Source: Nocardioides marinus (GTDB lineage: Bacteria > Actinomycetota > Actinomycetes > Propionibacteriales > Nocardioidaceae). From it: a stretch of DNA of 64,000 nucleotides. The notes below the pieces were generated by a model that was given only the letters and a program-made list of their open reading frames with translations, searched no databases and was not told where the DNA came from. Location of the stretch: contig NZ_JACBZI010000001.1 of assembly GCF_013408145.1 (NCBI RefSeq), forward strand, positions 372,001 through 436,000, given 5' to 3'. Of this stretch, positions 48,910 through 57,064 are shown in pieces. Each line of letters begins with the position of its first letter. Position 1 is the first letter of the stretch. Made by a program: the position numbers and the translations under genes.

Positions 48910-49590
48910 CTAGCGGGACCAGACGTAGGTCAGGAAGGACGCCGCCCCGGCTGTGGCCAAGTTGTGGACGTCTGCTTCCTCGACCGCCAGGACGACCAGC
49001 CGTCCACCCGGCGTGCCGAGCGGGCCCGCGCCGGCACCCTCGTCGGCTCCCGGCAGCGCCAGGACGGGTACGCCGGCAGCGACCGTGACCGAGGTGCCCG
49101 CCTGCGGGTCGGTGGCCACGACGTCGATCCGGTCCCCGGCCGAGAGCAGCCCCACGGCCCCGGCGTCGGGCAGCCGGACGGGCACCGCCACCCGTCCGGT
49201 GCCGGCCAGCCCCTCGCCGGCCAGGTCCTGGCCCACGACCCGGACCGCGGTGATCGGCTCGCCGCGGGCGACCGGCCCGGCCAGGGCCGAGCCCTCGGGG
49301 TCGGCGAGCACGTCGTCGGGCACCGCGTCGGGGGAGAGCGTGACCGTGGTCAGGTCGTCCGCGCCCAGGACCGTCCCGGCGGGCAGTGCCCGCGCGGCCA
49401 CGGTGACCTCCACCCCGGGCGGGGGTGGGCCGGCGACGGCGTGCACGCCCGAGCCGACCGCGAGGGCGGCGCACAGCGCGGCCAGCAGCCGGCGCCGCCC
49501 CAGCACCCCGCGGCGCAGCCGCCGCCGGGCGGCACCGAGCCGGCGGCGTACGGAGGAGAGGTCGGGGGGCAGCGACGGGTCGGGCGGCAT
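48910..49590 (-). CDS. SAF-domain membrane protein (CpaB-like)
   Basis: A 226-residue protein. A basic Arg-rich N-terminus precedes one membrane helix (LLAALCAALAVGSGVHAVAG, about 34-53). The SAF domain follows: VTVAARALPAGTVLGADDLTTVTLSPDAVP and VARGEPITAVRVV, then VPVRLPDAGAVGLLSAGDRIDVVATD, as in the RcpC/CpaB pilus proteins. No other pilus genes are near, so its role in surface assembly is unclear. Orthologues occur between mscL and the FmdB-like gene in relatives of this order. Confidence 0.8.
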   Translation of the reverse strand: MPPDPSLPPDLSSVRRRLGAARRRLRRGVLGRRRLLAALCAALAVGSGVHAVAGPPPPGVEVTVAARALPAGTVLGADDLTTVTLSPDAVPDDVLADPEGSALAGPVARGEPITAVRVVGQDLAGEGLAGTGRVAVPVRLPDAGAVGLLSAGDRIDVVATDPQAGTSVTVAAGVPVLALPGADEGAGAGPLGTPGGRLVVLAVEEADVHNLATAGAASFLTYVWSR

Positions 49591-49678
49591 CCGGCGACGC
49601 TAGGTCGGATCGACCTGCGACGGGCCGGGCCCTCCACAGGACCGCCCGACGTCCACAGGGCGTCGGGCGGGTGGGACC

Positions 49679-50017
49679 TCAGGAGGCCGCGGCGGCGGTG
49701 CTGCTGGAGCCCGAGGAGGTGCTCGGGGTGCTGGAGGAGCCGGACGCGCTGCTGCCGGAGTCGCTCGTGCTGCTGGTGCTGCTGGACTCCGACGACGAGC
49801 CGGTCGAGGACGAGCCGGCGGTGGAGCTGCTCGAGGCGCCGGAGCGGCTGTCTGTGCGGTAGAAGCCGGAGCCCTTGAAGACCACGCCGACGGCGTTGTA
49901 GACCTTGCGCAGCCGGCCCTGGCACTGCGGGCACTCGGTCAGCGAGGCGTCCGAGAAGCTCTGGAACTGCTCGAAGGCGTGGTCGCACTCGGTGCAGGCG
50001 TACTGGTAGGTCGGCAT
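49679..50017 (-). CDS. FmdB-family zinc ribbon protein, Ruc-like chaperone
   Basis: A 112-residue protein: MPTYQYACTECDHAFEQFQSF and LTECPQCQGRLRKVYNAVGVVFKGSGFYRTD give the four Zn cysteines (two C-x2-C pairs) and the FmdB core; a Ser/Thr-rich tail of about 55 residues follows. It matches mycobacterial Rv0991c (Ruc), a zinc, redox-switched chaperone, in both sequence pattern and neighbourhood. ATG 50017 follows GGAG. A CIRCE element 49 bases upstream indicates HrcA heat-shock control. Confidence 0.87.
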   Translation of the reverse strand: MPTYQYACTECDHAFEQFQSFSDASLTECPQCQGRLRKVYNAVGVVFKGSGFYRTDSRSGASSSSTAGSSSTGSSSESSSTSSTSDSGSSASGSSSTPSTSSGSSSTAAAAS

Positions 50018-50065
50018 CGGGTCTCCTCTCGCGCGGGCCGGGGTCCATCGCATGGCGTGCCGCAC

Positions 50066-50090
50066 TGGCACTCTTCCCTGGCGAGTGCCA
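50066..50090. promoter_or_regulatory. CIRCE operator (HrcA site)
   Basis: TGGCACTC, nine bases, GAGTGCCA. This matches the CIRCE core GCACTC-N9-GAGTGC with perfect arms. It sits between the divergent FmdB-like and penicillin acylase genes and could control either or both. Confidence 0.82.
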
Positions 50091-50120
50091 ATGCTACGTC
50101 ACGGCAGAATGGCCCGCACC

Positions 50121-52745
50121 ATGAGCGAGCACACGCAGCCGTCCGCCGCGCCGAGCGCCCCCGTCGCGTGGTGGCGCGCCTTCCGGCGGATGCCCGACAC
50201 CGTGCGCGTCTCGACCTACGTCGTCGCGGGACTGGTGCTCTCCCTGGTCGTGGCGGGGCTCTTCGCCCTCGCGCTGGCCCGCCGGCCGCTGCCGCAGACC
50301 GGCGGAGAGGTGGAGGTCGCGGGGCTCACCGGTCGGGTGACGGTGCTGCGCGACGACGCCGGCATCCCGCAGATCTACGCCGACAGCCCGACCGACCTGG
50401 CGATGGGCCAGGGCTACGTCACCGCGCAGGAGCGCTTCTTCCAGATGGACGTGCGTCGGCGCAGCGCGTCCGGCACCCTCGCCGAGCTGGTCGGCGCCGG
50501 GGCGCTGCCGGGGGACCGGGTGGCCCGCACGCTCGGCTTCCGCCTGGTCGCCCAGCAGGAGCTGGCGCTGCTCAGCCCCGACACCCGGGCCTTCCTGGAG
50601 GCGTACGCCGACGGGGTCAACGCCTACCTCGCCGAGCACGACCCCTCCGAGCTGGCCGTGGAGTACACCCTGCTCGACCTCGACGGTGCCGACACCGCGC
50701 CCGGTGACTGGACGGCCGTGGACACCCTGACCTGGCTGAAGTCCTACGCCTGGGACCTCGGCGGCGGTGCGGCCGACGAGGTCGAGCGGGTCCTGGTCGC
50801 CGACGCCGTGGGCACCCCGCGGGCGCAGGCGCTGTGGCCGGCGTACTCCCACCAGACCGTGCCGCCGGTCGTCTCCGGGGGCGCGGTGGTCGACGGCCGC
50901 TTCGAGCCGGGCGCGACCCAGGGCGGCACCCGCAACCCGCAGCGCGTGGGCTTCGGCCCGCGCAGGGTGCGGGCCGTGGAGGCGGCGGGACGCGCGCTGG
51001 AGGCGCTGCCGCAGTGGGCCGGCCGCGGTCCCGGCGTCGGCAGCAACGCGGTCGTGGTGGATGCCGAGGCGTCGGGCACCGGTGCGCCGCTGCTGGCCGT
51101 CGACCCGCACCTGGCCGCGCAGGTCCCGGGGCCGTGGATGCAGGTGGGGCTGCACTGCCGCGACGTCGGCGCGAGCTGCCCGTGGGACGTCGCGGGCTTC
51201 TCGCTGCCCGGCGTCCCGGGCGTGGTGCAGGGCCACAACGCCGAGGTCGCCTGGGGGATGGCCGCGGCGGGCCTCGACACGACCGACCTGGTGGTCGAGC
51301 GGATCCGCGACGGGCGCGTGCGGACCGACCGTCGCTCCCGGCCGCTGCGCACCCGCACCGAGGCCATCGACGTCGCCGGTGCCGACTCCGAGCTGCTGAC
51401 CGTCCGCACCACCCGGCACGGCCCGCTGCTCTCCGACATCGACCCCTCGGCCCGGACGGCCGGTGACGCCTCCGCGGCGGCCCGCGGCGCGGACCTCGAC
51501 GAGGAGATCGCGGTGGCGGTCCAGTGGGCCGGGTCCACCCCCGCGCCGACCCTGGACGCCCTGCTCGACCTCGCGCTCGCGACCGACGTCGAGACGGCCC
51601 GGCAGGCGCTGTCGTCGTGGGCGGTCCCCGCCGTCGACGTGGTGCTCGCCGACCGGGAGGGCACGGTGGGGGTCCAGGTCGCCGGCGCCGTGCCGGTGCG
51701 CAAGTCCGGTCGCGACACCACCGAGCCCACGGCGGGCTGGCGCTCGGAGAACGACTGGACCGGGCGGACCCTCCCCTTCGGGGCGCTGCCCTTCACCACC
51801 CGGCCCGAGGACGGGGTGGCGGTCGCGGCCAACCAGGCGCCGGTCGGCAGCGACTACCCCTTCCACCTCGGCACCACGTGGGACCCCGGCCACCGTGCCT
51901 CCCGGCTGCGCGACCTGGTCGTCTCCGAGCCCCGCGACGTCGACGGGCTGGCCGAGGTCCAGCGCGACAGCCTCTCCCCGTTGGCCGCCGTGCTGGTGCC
52001 GGCGCTGCTGGCGGTCGAGCTGGACCCCGGGTACGCCGACGACGGCCAGCGGCTGCTCGAGGACTGGGACCTCGCCGCGCCGGCCGAGGGCACTGGGGCC
52101 GCCGCCGCGGCGTACCTCAACGCGACCTGGCGCGAGCTGCTCGCCCTCACCTTCCACGACGAGCTGCCGGCGCCGGTCTGGCCCGACGGCGGTGCGCGCT
52201 GGGTCGAGGTCGTGGCCGCGCTGCTGGAGTCACCGCGGGACCCGTGGTGGGACGACGTGACCACCGACCGGGTCGAGGAGCGCGACGACGTGCTGCGCAG
52301 CGCGATGCTGGAGGCCCGCGACGAGCTGACGCGGCGCCAGGCCCGCGAGGCCGACCGGTGGACCTGGGGGCACGTGCACCAGCTGTTCCTGGCTTCGCCG
52401 GGCCTGCTGGGCGACGGCGTGGCCCTCGACCTGGCGCGTCGCGTGGTCGAGCCCGACCCGTGGGAGGTCGGCGGTGGCCCGGGGGCCGTGGACGCCACCG
52501 GCTGGGACGCGGCGCGCGGCTTCGAGGTCACCACCACCCCGTCGATGCGGATGGTGGTGTCCCTGGCCGACTGGGACGACTCCCGCTGGGTCGCCCTCAC
52601 CGGCGTCTCCGGGCACCCGACCTCGTCGCACTACACCGACCAGACCGACCTGCTCGTGGGTGGCGAGACCCTGCCGTTCCTGTTCTCGCCCGACGCCGTC
52701 GCCGAGGCCGCTGACTCCGAGCTCACCCTGCGCCCCGCGCCGTGA
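50121..52745 (+). CDS. Penicillin acylase family Ntn-hydrolase
   Basis: An 874-residue precursor. Residues about 34-55 form a membrane anchor or signal (VVAGLVLSLVVAGLFALALA). The alpha-chain part has VTVLRDDAGIPQIYADSPTDLAMGQGYVTAQERFFQMDVRRR. The self-cleavage point is GVGSNAVVVD, with S308 as the new N-terminal nucleophile of the beta chain; later VAWGMAAAGLDTTDLVVERI and VAANQAPVG fit the family. Such enzymes cleave amides, often of N-acyl homoserine lactones or penicillins; the real substrate is unknown. ATG 50121 or 50109 may start it. Confidence 0.88.
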   Translation: MSEHTQPSAAPSAPVAWWRAFRRMPDTVRVSTYVVAGLVLSLVVAGLFALALARRPLPQTGGEVEVAGLTGRVTVLRDDAGIPQIYADSPTDLAMGQGYVTAQERFFQMDVRRRSASGTLAELVGAGALPGDRVARTLGFRLVAQQELALLSPDTRAFLEAYADGVNAYLAEHDPSELAVEYTLLDLDGADTAPGDWTAVDTLTWLKSYAWDLGGGAADEVERVLVADAVGTPRAQALWPAYSHQTVPPVVSGGAVVDGRFEPGATQGGTRNPQRVGFGPRRVRAVEAAGRALEALPQWAGRGPGVGSNAVVVDAEASGTGAPLLAVDPHLAAQVPGPWMQVGLHCRDVGASCPWDVAGFSLPGVPGVVQGHNAEVAWGMAAAGLDTTDLVVERIRDGRVRTDRRSRPLRTRTEAIDVAGADSELLTVRTTRHGPLLSDIDPSARTAGDASAAARGADLDEEIAVAVQWAGSTPAPTLDALLDLALATDVETARQALSSWAVPAVDVVLADREGTVGVQVAGAVPVRKSGRDTTEPTAGWRSENDWTGRTLPFGALPFTTRPEDGVAVAANQAPVGSDYPFHLGTTWDPGHRASRLRDLVVSEPRDVDGLAEVQRDSLSPLAAVLVPALLAVELDPGYADDGQRLLEDWDLAAPAEGTGAAAAAYLNATWRELLALTFHDELPAPVWPDGGARWVEVVAALLESPRDPWWDDVTTDRVEERDDVLRSAMLEARDELTRRQAREADRWTWGHVHQLFLASPGLLGDGVALDLARRVVEPDPWEVGGGPGAVDATGWDAARGFEVTTTPSMRMVVSLADWDDSRWVALTGVSGHPTSSHYTDQTDLLVGGETLPFLFSPDAVAEAADSELTLRPAP

Positions 52746-52772
52746 CGAGGACGCGCCAGCGGACTCGTCGAT

Positions 52773-52803
52773 CGGTGGTCGAGCGACCCGCGTGTCGAGA
52801 CCC
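52773..52803. repeat. Intergenic copy of the CTCGACCACCG/GGTCTCGAC repeat
   Basis: cggtggtcgagcga followed by cgtgtcgagaccc; its reverse complement has the same end words as 42772-42843. It lies in the gap between convergent genes and may act as a two-way terminator. Confidence 0.5.
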
Positions 52804-52828
52804 TCGCCTGGTGCTCTGAGTCGGTCGC

Positions 52829-53458
52829 TCAGAAGCGGCGGACCCCGCTGGGGGTGGCGGCGGCGGTGACCGGGCGGTCGTGGGGTGCGCCGGGGACGTC
52901 GAGGCCGACCTCGTCGTCGTGGAGCAGCACGCAGGTGAACGTGCCGACCGGCACCCGGGCCAGGGCGCGGTCGTAGGAGCCGCCACCGCGGCCCAGGCGC
53001 AGCCCGGTGGGGGAGACCGCGAGGCCGGGCACCAGCACCACGTCGGGGGTGGCGACCGCGTCGACGCCGAGCCGCGGCCCGGACGGCTCGAGCAGCCCGC
53101 GGCTGGCCGGGGCCAGCCCGGCGTCGCCGGTGTGCACGGCCCAGTCCAGGTCGAGGTCCGGCAGCAGCACCGGCAGCAGCACCCGCTTGCCGGCGGCGAG
53201 CAGCCCCGCGAGCAGCGGGCCGGTCCCGGGCTCGCTCCCGACACCGACGTACGCCGCCACGCTGGCCGCCCGGCGCACCTGCGGTGACTCCAGGACGACC
53301 CGGGCGAGGTCGGCGGCCACCTCCAGCCGCTCGGGCAGCGGGCGCCGCCGCCGGGTGGTCAGGATCCGGTCGCGGACCGCGGTCTTCGCGGCAGCGGTGG
53401 GGTCGTCGCCGGGAGGGGGTGGAGGGTCACCATGTGGGGGAACTTGCGCGGGCGGCAC
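52829..53458 (-). CDS. 5-formyltetrahydrofolate cyclo-ligase
   Basis: Converts 5-formyl-THF to 5,10-methenyl-THF using ATP. The 209-residue protein has KTAVRDRILTTRRRRP at the start, SVAAYVGVGSEPGTGPLLAGLLAAGKRVLLPVLL in the middle, and the signature VVLVPGLAVSPTGLRLGRGGGSYDRALARV near the end. GTG 53458 gives a Pro-rich lead of about 20 residues; no better start is seen. It is divergent from the UDP-glucose pyrophosphorylase gene 22 bases away, as in mycobacteria (Rv0992c/Rv0993). Confidence 0.9.
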   Translation of the reverse strand: MPPAQVPPHGDPPPPPGDDPTAAAKTAVRDRILTTRRRRPLPERLEVAADLARVVLESPQVRRAASVAAYVGVGSEPGTGPLLAGLLAAGKRVLLPVLLPDLDLDWAVHTGDAGLAPASRGLLEPSGPRLGVDAVATPDVVLVPGLAVSPTGLRLGRGGGSYDRALARVPVGTFTCVLLHDDEVGLDVPGAPHDRPVTAAATPSGVRRF

Positions 53459-53480
53459 GGGACGACCCTACGATCGAGAC

Positions 53481-54872
53481 ATGGGTTCCCCGGGCTTGAA
53501 GGCCGCGCGCGACAAGATGGTCGCCGAAGGCGTCGACGAGGTGGCGATCGAGACGTTCGCCCACTACTACCGACTCCTCGAGCACGGGGAGACGGGGATG
53601 ATCCCGGAGTCGACGATCGACCCGGTCGACATGGACTCCCTCGACGACGTCTCGGTCGACGACGAGACCGCGCAGGCCGCGATCCGCACGACCGCCGTCA
53701 TCAAGCTCAACGGCGGGCTCGGCACCTCGATGGGCATGGACCGCGCCAAGTCGCTGCTGTGCGTGCGCAAGGGGATGAGCTTCCTCGACATCATCTGCCG
53801 GCAGGTGCTGCATTTGCGGCAGTCCCACGGCGCCCCCCTCCCGCTGATCTTCATGAACAGCTTCCGCACCTCCGAGGACACGATGGCGGCCGTCGCCCGC
53901 TACGACGACCTCCCGGTCGCGGGCCTGCCGCTGGAGTTCCTGCAGAACAAGGAGCCCAAGCTCCTCGCCAAGGACCTCTCGCCGGTCAGCTGGCCCAAGG
54001 ACCCCGACCTCGAGTGGTGCCCGCCGGGCCACGGCGACATCTACACCGCGCTGGTCGGCACCGGCCTGCTCGACGACCTGCTCGCGGCCGGCTACGAGCG
54101 CGTCTTCGTCTCCAACTCCGACAACCTCGGCGCGGTGCCCGACCCGCGGCTGGCCGGCTGGTTCGCCCAGACCGGTGCGCCCTTCGCGATCGAGGCCGTC
54201 CGGCGTACCCCCTCCGACCGCAAGGGCGGCCACTTCGCCCGTCGCAAGAACGACGGCCGCCTCGTGCTGCGCGAGACCGCCCAGACCCTGGACGAGGACA
54301 AGTCGGCGCTGGCCGACCTCGACCGGCACCGCTACTGCTCGACCAACAACCTGTGGGTCGACCTGCGGGCGCTCAAGGACGTCATGGACCAGCGCGACAA
54401 CATCCTGGGCCTGCCGCTGATCCGCAACGTCAAGACCGTCGACCCCGGCGACCCGTCCAGCCCCGAGGTCGTCCAGGTCGAGACCGCGATGGGTGCGGCG
54501 ATCGAGGTCTTCGAGGGTGCCACGCTGATCGAGGTCGGCCGCGACCGCTTCGTGCCGGTCAAGACGACCAACGACCTGCTGGTGCTGCGCTCGGACGTCT
54601 ACGACATCGGCGGCGACTTCGTGCTCGACCAGGTGGCCGGCGAGCTCCCCTTCGTCGACCTGGACTCCACGGTGTTCAAGCTCGTGGGCGAGTTCGACAA
54701 GCGCTTCCCGGAGGGCGCCCCGTCCCTGCGCAAGGCCTCCGCGCTGCGCGTGGAGGGCGACGTCACCTTCGGTCACGGGGTCCAGGTCGTCGGGGACGTC
54801 ACCGTCGAGGGCGGGGCGGGCACCCGCATCGACGCGGGGGCCGTGCTGACCGGCGCGGCCGGCGATGCCTGA
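53481..54872 (+). CDS. UTP-glucose-1-phosphate uridylyltransferase, eukaryotic (UDPGP) type
   Basis: Makes UDP-glucose for wall and glycan synthesis. The 463-residue protein matches the UDPGP family of plants and animals: AVIKLNGGLGTSMGMDRAKSLLCVRKGMSFLDII (nucleotide-binding loop), LPLEFLQNKEPKLLAKDLSPVSWPKDPDLEWCPPGHGDIYTAL, VFVSNSDNLGA and STNNLWVDLRALKDVM. The C-terminus is a short beta-helix-like part (GDVTFGHGVQVVGDVTVEGG). Bacterial GalU is about 300 residues and lacks this pattern, yet the gene sits where mycobacteria keep galU. Confidence 0.92.
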   Translation: MGSPGLKAARDKMVAEGVDEVAIETFAHYYRLLEHGETGMIPESTIDPVDMDSLDDVSVDDETAQAAIRTTAVIKLNGGLGTSMGMDRAKSLLCVRKGMSFLDIICRQVLHLRQSHGAPLPLIFMNSFRTSEDTMAAVARYDDLPVAGLPLEFLQNKEPKLLAKDLSPVSWPKDPDLEWCPPGHGDIYTALVGTGLLDDLLAAGYERVFVSNSDNLGAVPDPRLAGWFAQTGAPFAIEAVRRTPSDRKGGHFARRKNDGRLVLRETAQTLDEDKSALADLDRHRYCSTNNLWVDLRALKDVMDQRDNILGLPLIRNVKTVDPGDPSSPEVVQVETAMGAAIEVFEGATLIEVGRDRFVPVKTTNDLLVLRSDVYDIGGDFVLDQVAGELPFVDLDSTVFKLVGEFDKRFPEGAPSLRKASALRVEGDVTFGHGVQVVGDVTVEGGAGTRIDAGAVLTGAAGDA

Positions 54873-56106
54873 CCCGCAGCCGATCACCGTCGAGGAGCAC
54901 CTCGACCGGGTCCTCGCCGCCATCGAGCCGCTCGCGGTGTCGACCCAGCCGCTGCTCGACGCGCTCGGCCTGGCCGCCGCGGAGCCGGTGACCGCCGGGG
55001 TCTCGCTGCCCGGCTTCGACAACTCCGCCATGGACGGGTACGCCGTCCGGCTGGCCGACGTGGTGTCGGCGACGTCCGACGCCCCGGTGCACCTGCCCGT
55101 GGTCGGTGCCATCGGGGCCGGTGCGGCCGACCTGCGCGACCTCCCGGAGGGCACCGCGGCCAAGATCATGACCGGCGCCCCGGTGCCGGCCGGCGCCGAC
55201 GCCGTCGTCCCCTACGAGTGGACCGACCGGGGTGCCGAGCACGTGCGCATCGACCGGGCGCCGACCGAGGGCCAGCACGTCCGCCGCGCCGGTGAGGACG
55301 TCACCGCCGGCGACCTGGTGCTCGAGGCCGGCACGGTCCTCGGCCCTCGCCAGCTCGGCCTGCTCGCCTCCCTCGGCCACGCCCGCGTGGCGGTGCGCCA
55401 CCGGCCCCGCGTGGTGGTGCTCTCCACCGGCTCGGAGCTGCGCGAGCCCGGCCAGCCGCTGGGCCACGACTCGATCCACGACGGCAACTCCTTCCTGCTC
55501 GCCGCCGCCGCCCGCCGCGCCGGGGCGGCCGTCTACCGGGTCGGGATCGTCCCCGACCAGCCCGAGGCCTTCCTCGCGGCGCTGGAGGAACAGTTGGTCC
55601 GCGCCGACGTCGTGGTGACGTCGGGTGGGGTGTCGATGGGGGACTACGACGTGGTGAAGGCCGCGCTGCGCCCGCTGGGGACGGTCTGGTTCGGACCGGT
55701 CGCCATGCAGCCGGGCAAGCCGCAGGGCTTCGGGCACGTCGGACCGGGCCGGGTGCCGATCTTCACGCTCCCGGGCAACCCGGTCTCGGCGTACCTCTCC
55801 TTCGAGCTGTTCGTCCTGCCGGCGCTGCGCAAGATGATGGGCCTGACCCCGTGGTCGCGCCCCCAGGTCACCGCGCGGCTCACGCACGCGATCACCTCGC
55901 CCCCGGGCCGGCGCCAGCTGCTGCGCGCCCACCTCGACGTGGCCGAGGGCACCGTCAGCCCGGTCGGCGGGCCCGGCTCGCACCTCGTCGGTGGTCTGGC
56001 CGACGCCGACGCGGTCGTGGTCGTCCCCGAGGACGTCACGGCCCTCGACGCCGGGGCCACGGTCTCGGTGCTGCCCCTCGACACCGGACTGGACGGTGGT
56101 CTGTGA
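54865..56106 (+). CDS. glp: Gephyrin-like protein Glp / molybdopterin molybdotransferase MoeA
   Basis: A 413-residue MoeA-fold protein: SLPGFDNSAMDGYAVRLADV, GTAAKIMTGAPVPAGADAVVPYEW, VLSTGSELREPG, VVTSGGVSMGDYDVVKAAL and FTLPGNPVSAYLSFELFVLPALRKMMG. All Mo-insertion motifs look intact. The neighbours rimJ and glpR match the mycobacterial and corynebacterial locus in which the MoeA homologue Glp works in cell division with its receptor GlpR. moaC and moaB directly downstream argue for molybdenum cofactor synthesis as well. The ATG overlaps the preceding stop by eight bases. Dual role is inferred. Confidence 0.88.
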   Translation: MPDPQPITVEEHLDRVLAAIEPLAVSTQPLLDALGLAAAEPVTAGVSLPGFDNSAMDGYAVRLADVVSATSDAPVHLPVVGAIGAGAADLRDLPEGTAAKIMTGAPVPAGADAVVPYEWTDRGAEHVRIDRAPTEGQHVRRAGEDVTAGDLVLEAGTVLGPRQLGLLASLGHARVAVRHRPRVVVLSTGSELREPGQPLGHDSIHDGNSFLLAAAARRAGAAVYRVGIVPDQPEAFLAALEEQLVRADVVVTSGGVSMGDYDVVKAALRPLGTVWFGPVAMQPGKPQGFGHVGPGRVPIFTLPGNPVSAYLSFELFVLPALRKMMGLTPWSRPQVTARLTHAITSPPGRRQLLRAHLDVAEGTVSPVGGPGSHLVGGLADADAVVVVPEDVTALDAGATVSVLPLDTGLDGGL

Positions 56107-56582
56107 TGACCGAGCCGCGGCTCACCCACGTCGACGAGCAGGGCGCGGCCCGGATGGTCGACGTCTCCGACAAGGCGGTCACCGCCCGCTCGGCGACCGC
56201 CACGGGGCGGGTGCTGGTCTCCCGTGAGGTCGTCGGCCTGCTGCGCGGCGAGGGCGTGCCCAAGGGCGACGCGCTGGCCGTCGCCCGGCTGGCCGGGATC
56301 ATGGGGGCCAAGCAGACCCCGGCGCTCATCCCGCTGTGCCACCCGCTGGCGATCTCCGGGGTCGTCGTCGAGCTCGAGGTCGCCGACGACGCCGTCGAGA
56401 TCGGCGCCACGGTGCGCACCACCGACCGCACCGGCGTGGAGATGGAGGCGCTGACCGCCGTCACCGTCGCTGCGCTGACGGTCATCGACATGGTCAAGGC
56501 CGTCGACAAGGCCGCGGTCATCACCGACGTACGCGTCGAGGCGAAGTCCGGCGGCCGCTCCGGCGACTGGACCCGCTCGTGA
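56106..56582 (+). CDS. moaC: Cyclic pyranopterin monophosphate synthase MoaC
   Basis: Second step of molybdenum cofactor synthesis. The 158-residue protein reads LTHVDEQGAARMVDVSDKAVTARSATATG, MGAKQTPALIPLCHPLAISG (conserved LCHPL), TTDRTGVEMEALTAVTVAALTVIDMVKAVDK and DVRVEAKSGGRSGDW, matching the family end to end. ATG 56106 shares a base with the moeA/glp stop. Confidence 0.96.
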   Translation: MTEPRLTHVDEQGAARMVDVSDKAVTARSATATGRVLVSREVVGLLRGEGVPKGDALAVARLAGIMGAKQTPALIPLCHPLAISGVVVELEVADDAVEIGATVRTTDRTGVEMEALTAVTVAALTVIDMVKAVDKAAVITDVRVEAKSGGRSGDWTRS

Positions 56583-57064
56583 GCGACCGGCCGCTCCCCG
56601 CCGCCGTCGTGGTGGCGAGCAACCGCGCCGCGGCCGGGGTGTACGCCGACGAGACCGGCCCCCTGATCGTCGACGCCCTGCGCGGCTGGGGCTTCGAGGT
56701 CACCGCGCCCGCGGTCGTGCCCGACGGCGACCCGGTCCGCGAGGCGATCGCCGCGGCGGTGGCCGAGGGCGCCCGCGTCGTGCTCACGACCGGTGGCACC
56801 GGCCTGACCCCCACCGACCGCACGCCGGAGGCGACCCGGCCGCTGCTGGACCGCGAGGTGCCCGGCATCGCCGAGGCCATCCGCGCGCACGGGGTCGCCA
56901 AGGGCGTGCCGACCGCGATGCTGTCGCGCGGCGTGGCCGGGGTGGCCGGCGACTGCCTGGTCGTCAACCTCCCGGGCTCCCGGGGCGGGGTGAAGGACGG
57001 TCTGTCGGTCCTCGAGCCGGTGCTGCGCCACGCGGTCGAGCAGGTCGTCGGGAGCGACCACTGA
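56579..57064 (+). CDS. Molybdopterin adenylyltransferase MoaB/MogA family
   Basis: Adenylates molybdopterin before metal insertion. The 161-residue protein has AAVVVASNRAAAGVYADETGPLIVDALRGWGFEV, the phosphate loop LTTGGTGLTPTDRTPEAT and LPGSRGGVKDGLSVLEPVLRHAVEQVVG. GTG 56579 overlaps the moaC stop (GTGA). MoaB and MogA cannot be separated by these motifs alone. Confidence 0.93.
   Translation: MSDRPLPAAVVVASNRAAAGVYADETGPLIVDALRGWGFEVTAPAVVPDGDPVREAIAAAVAEGARVVLTTGGTGLTPTDRTPEATRPLLDREVPGIAEAIRAHGVAKGVPTAMLSRGVAGVAGDCLVVNLPGSRGGVKDGLSVLEPVLRHAVEQVVGSDH

Noticed and set aside
53427..55169. 580-codon minus-strand frame
   Set aside because: Antisense to the UDPGP gene and glp, both with complete family motifs.
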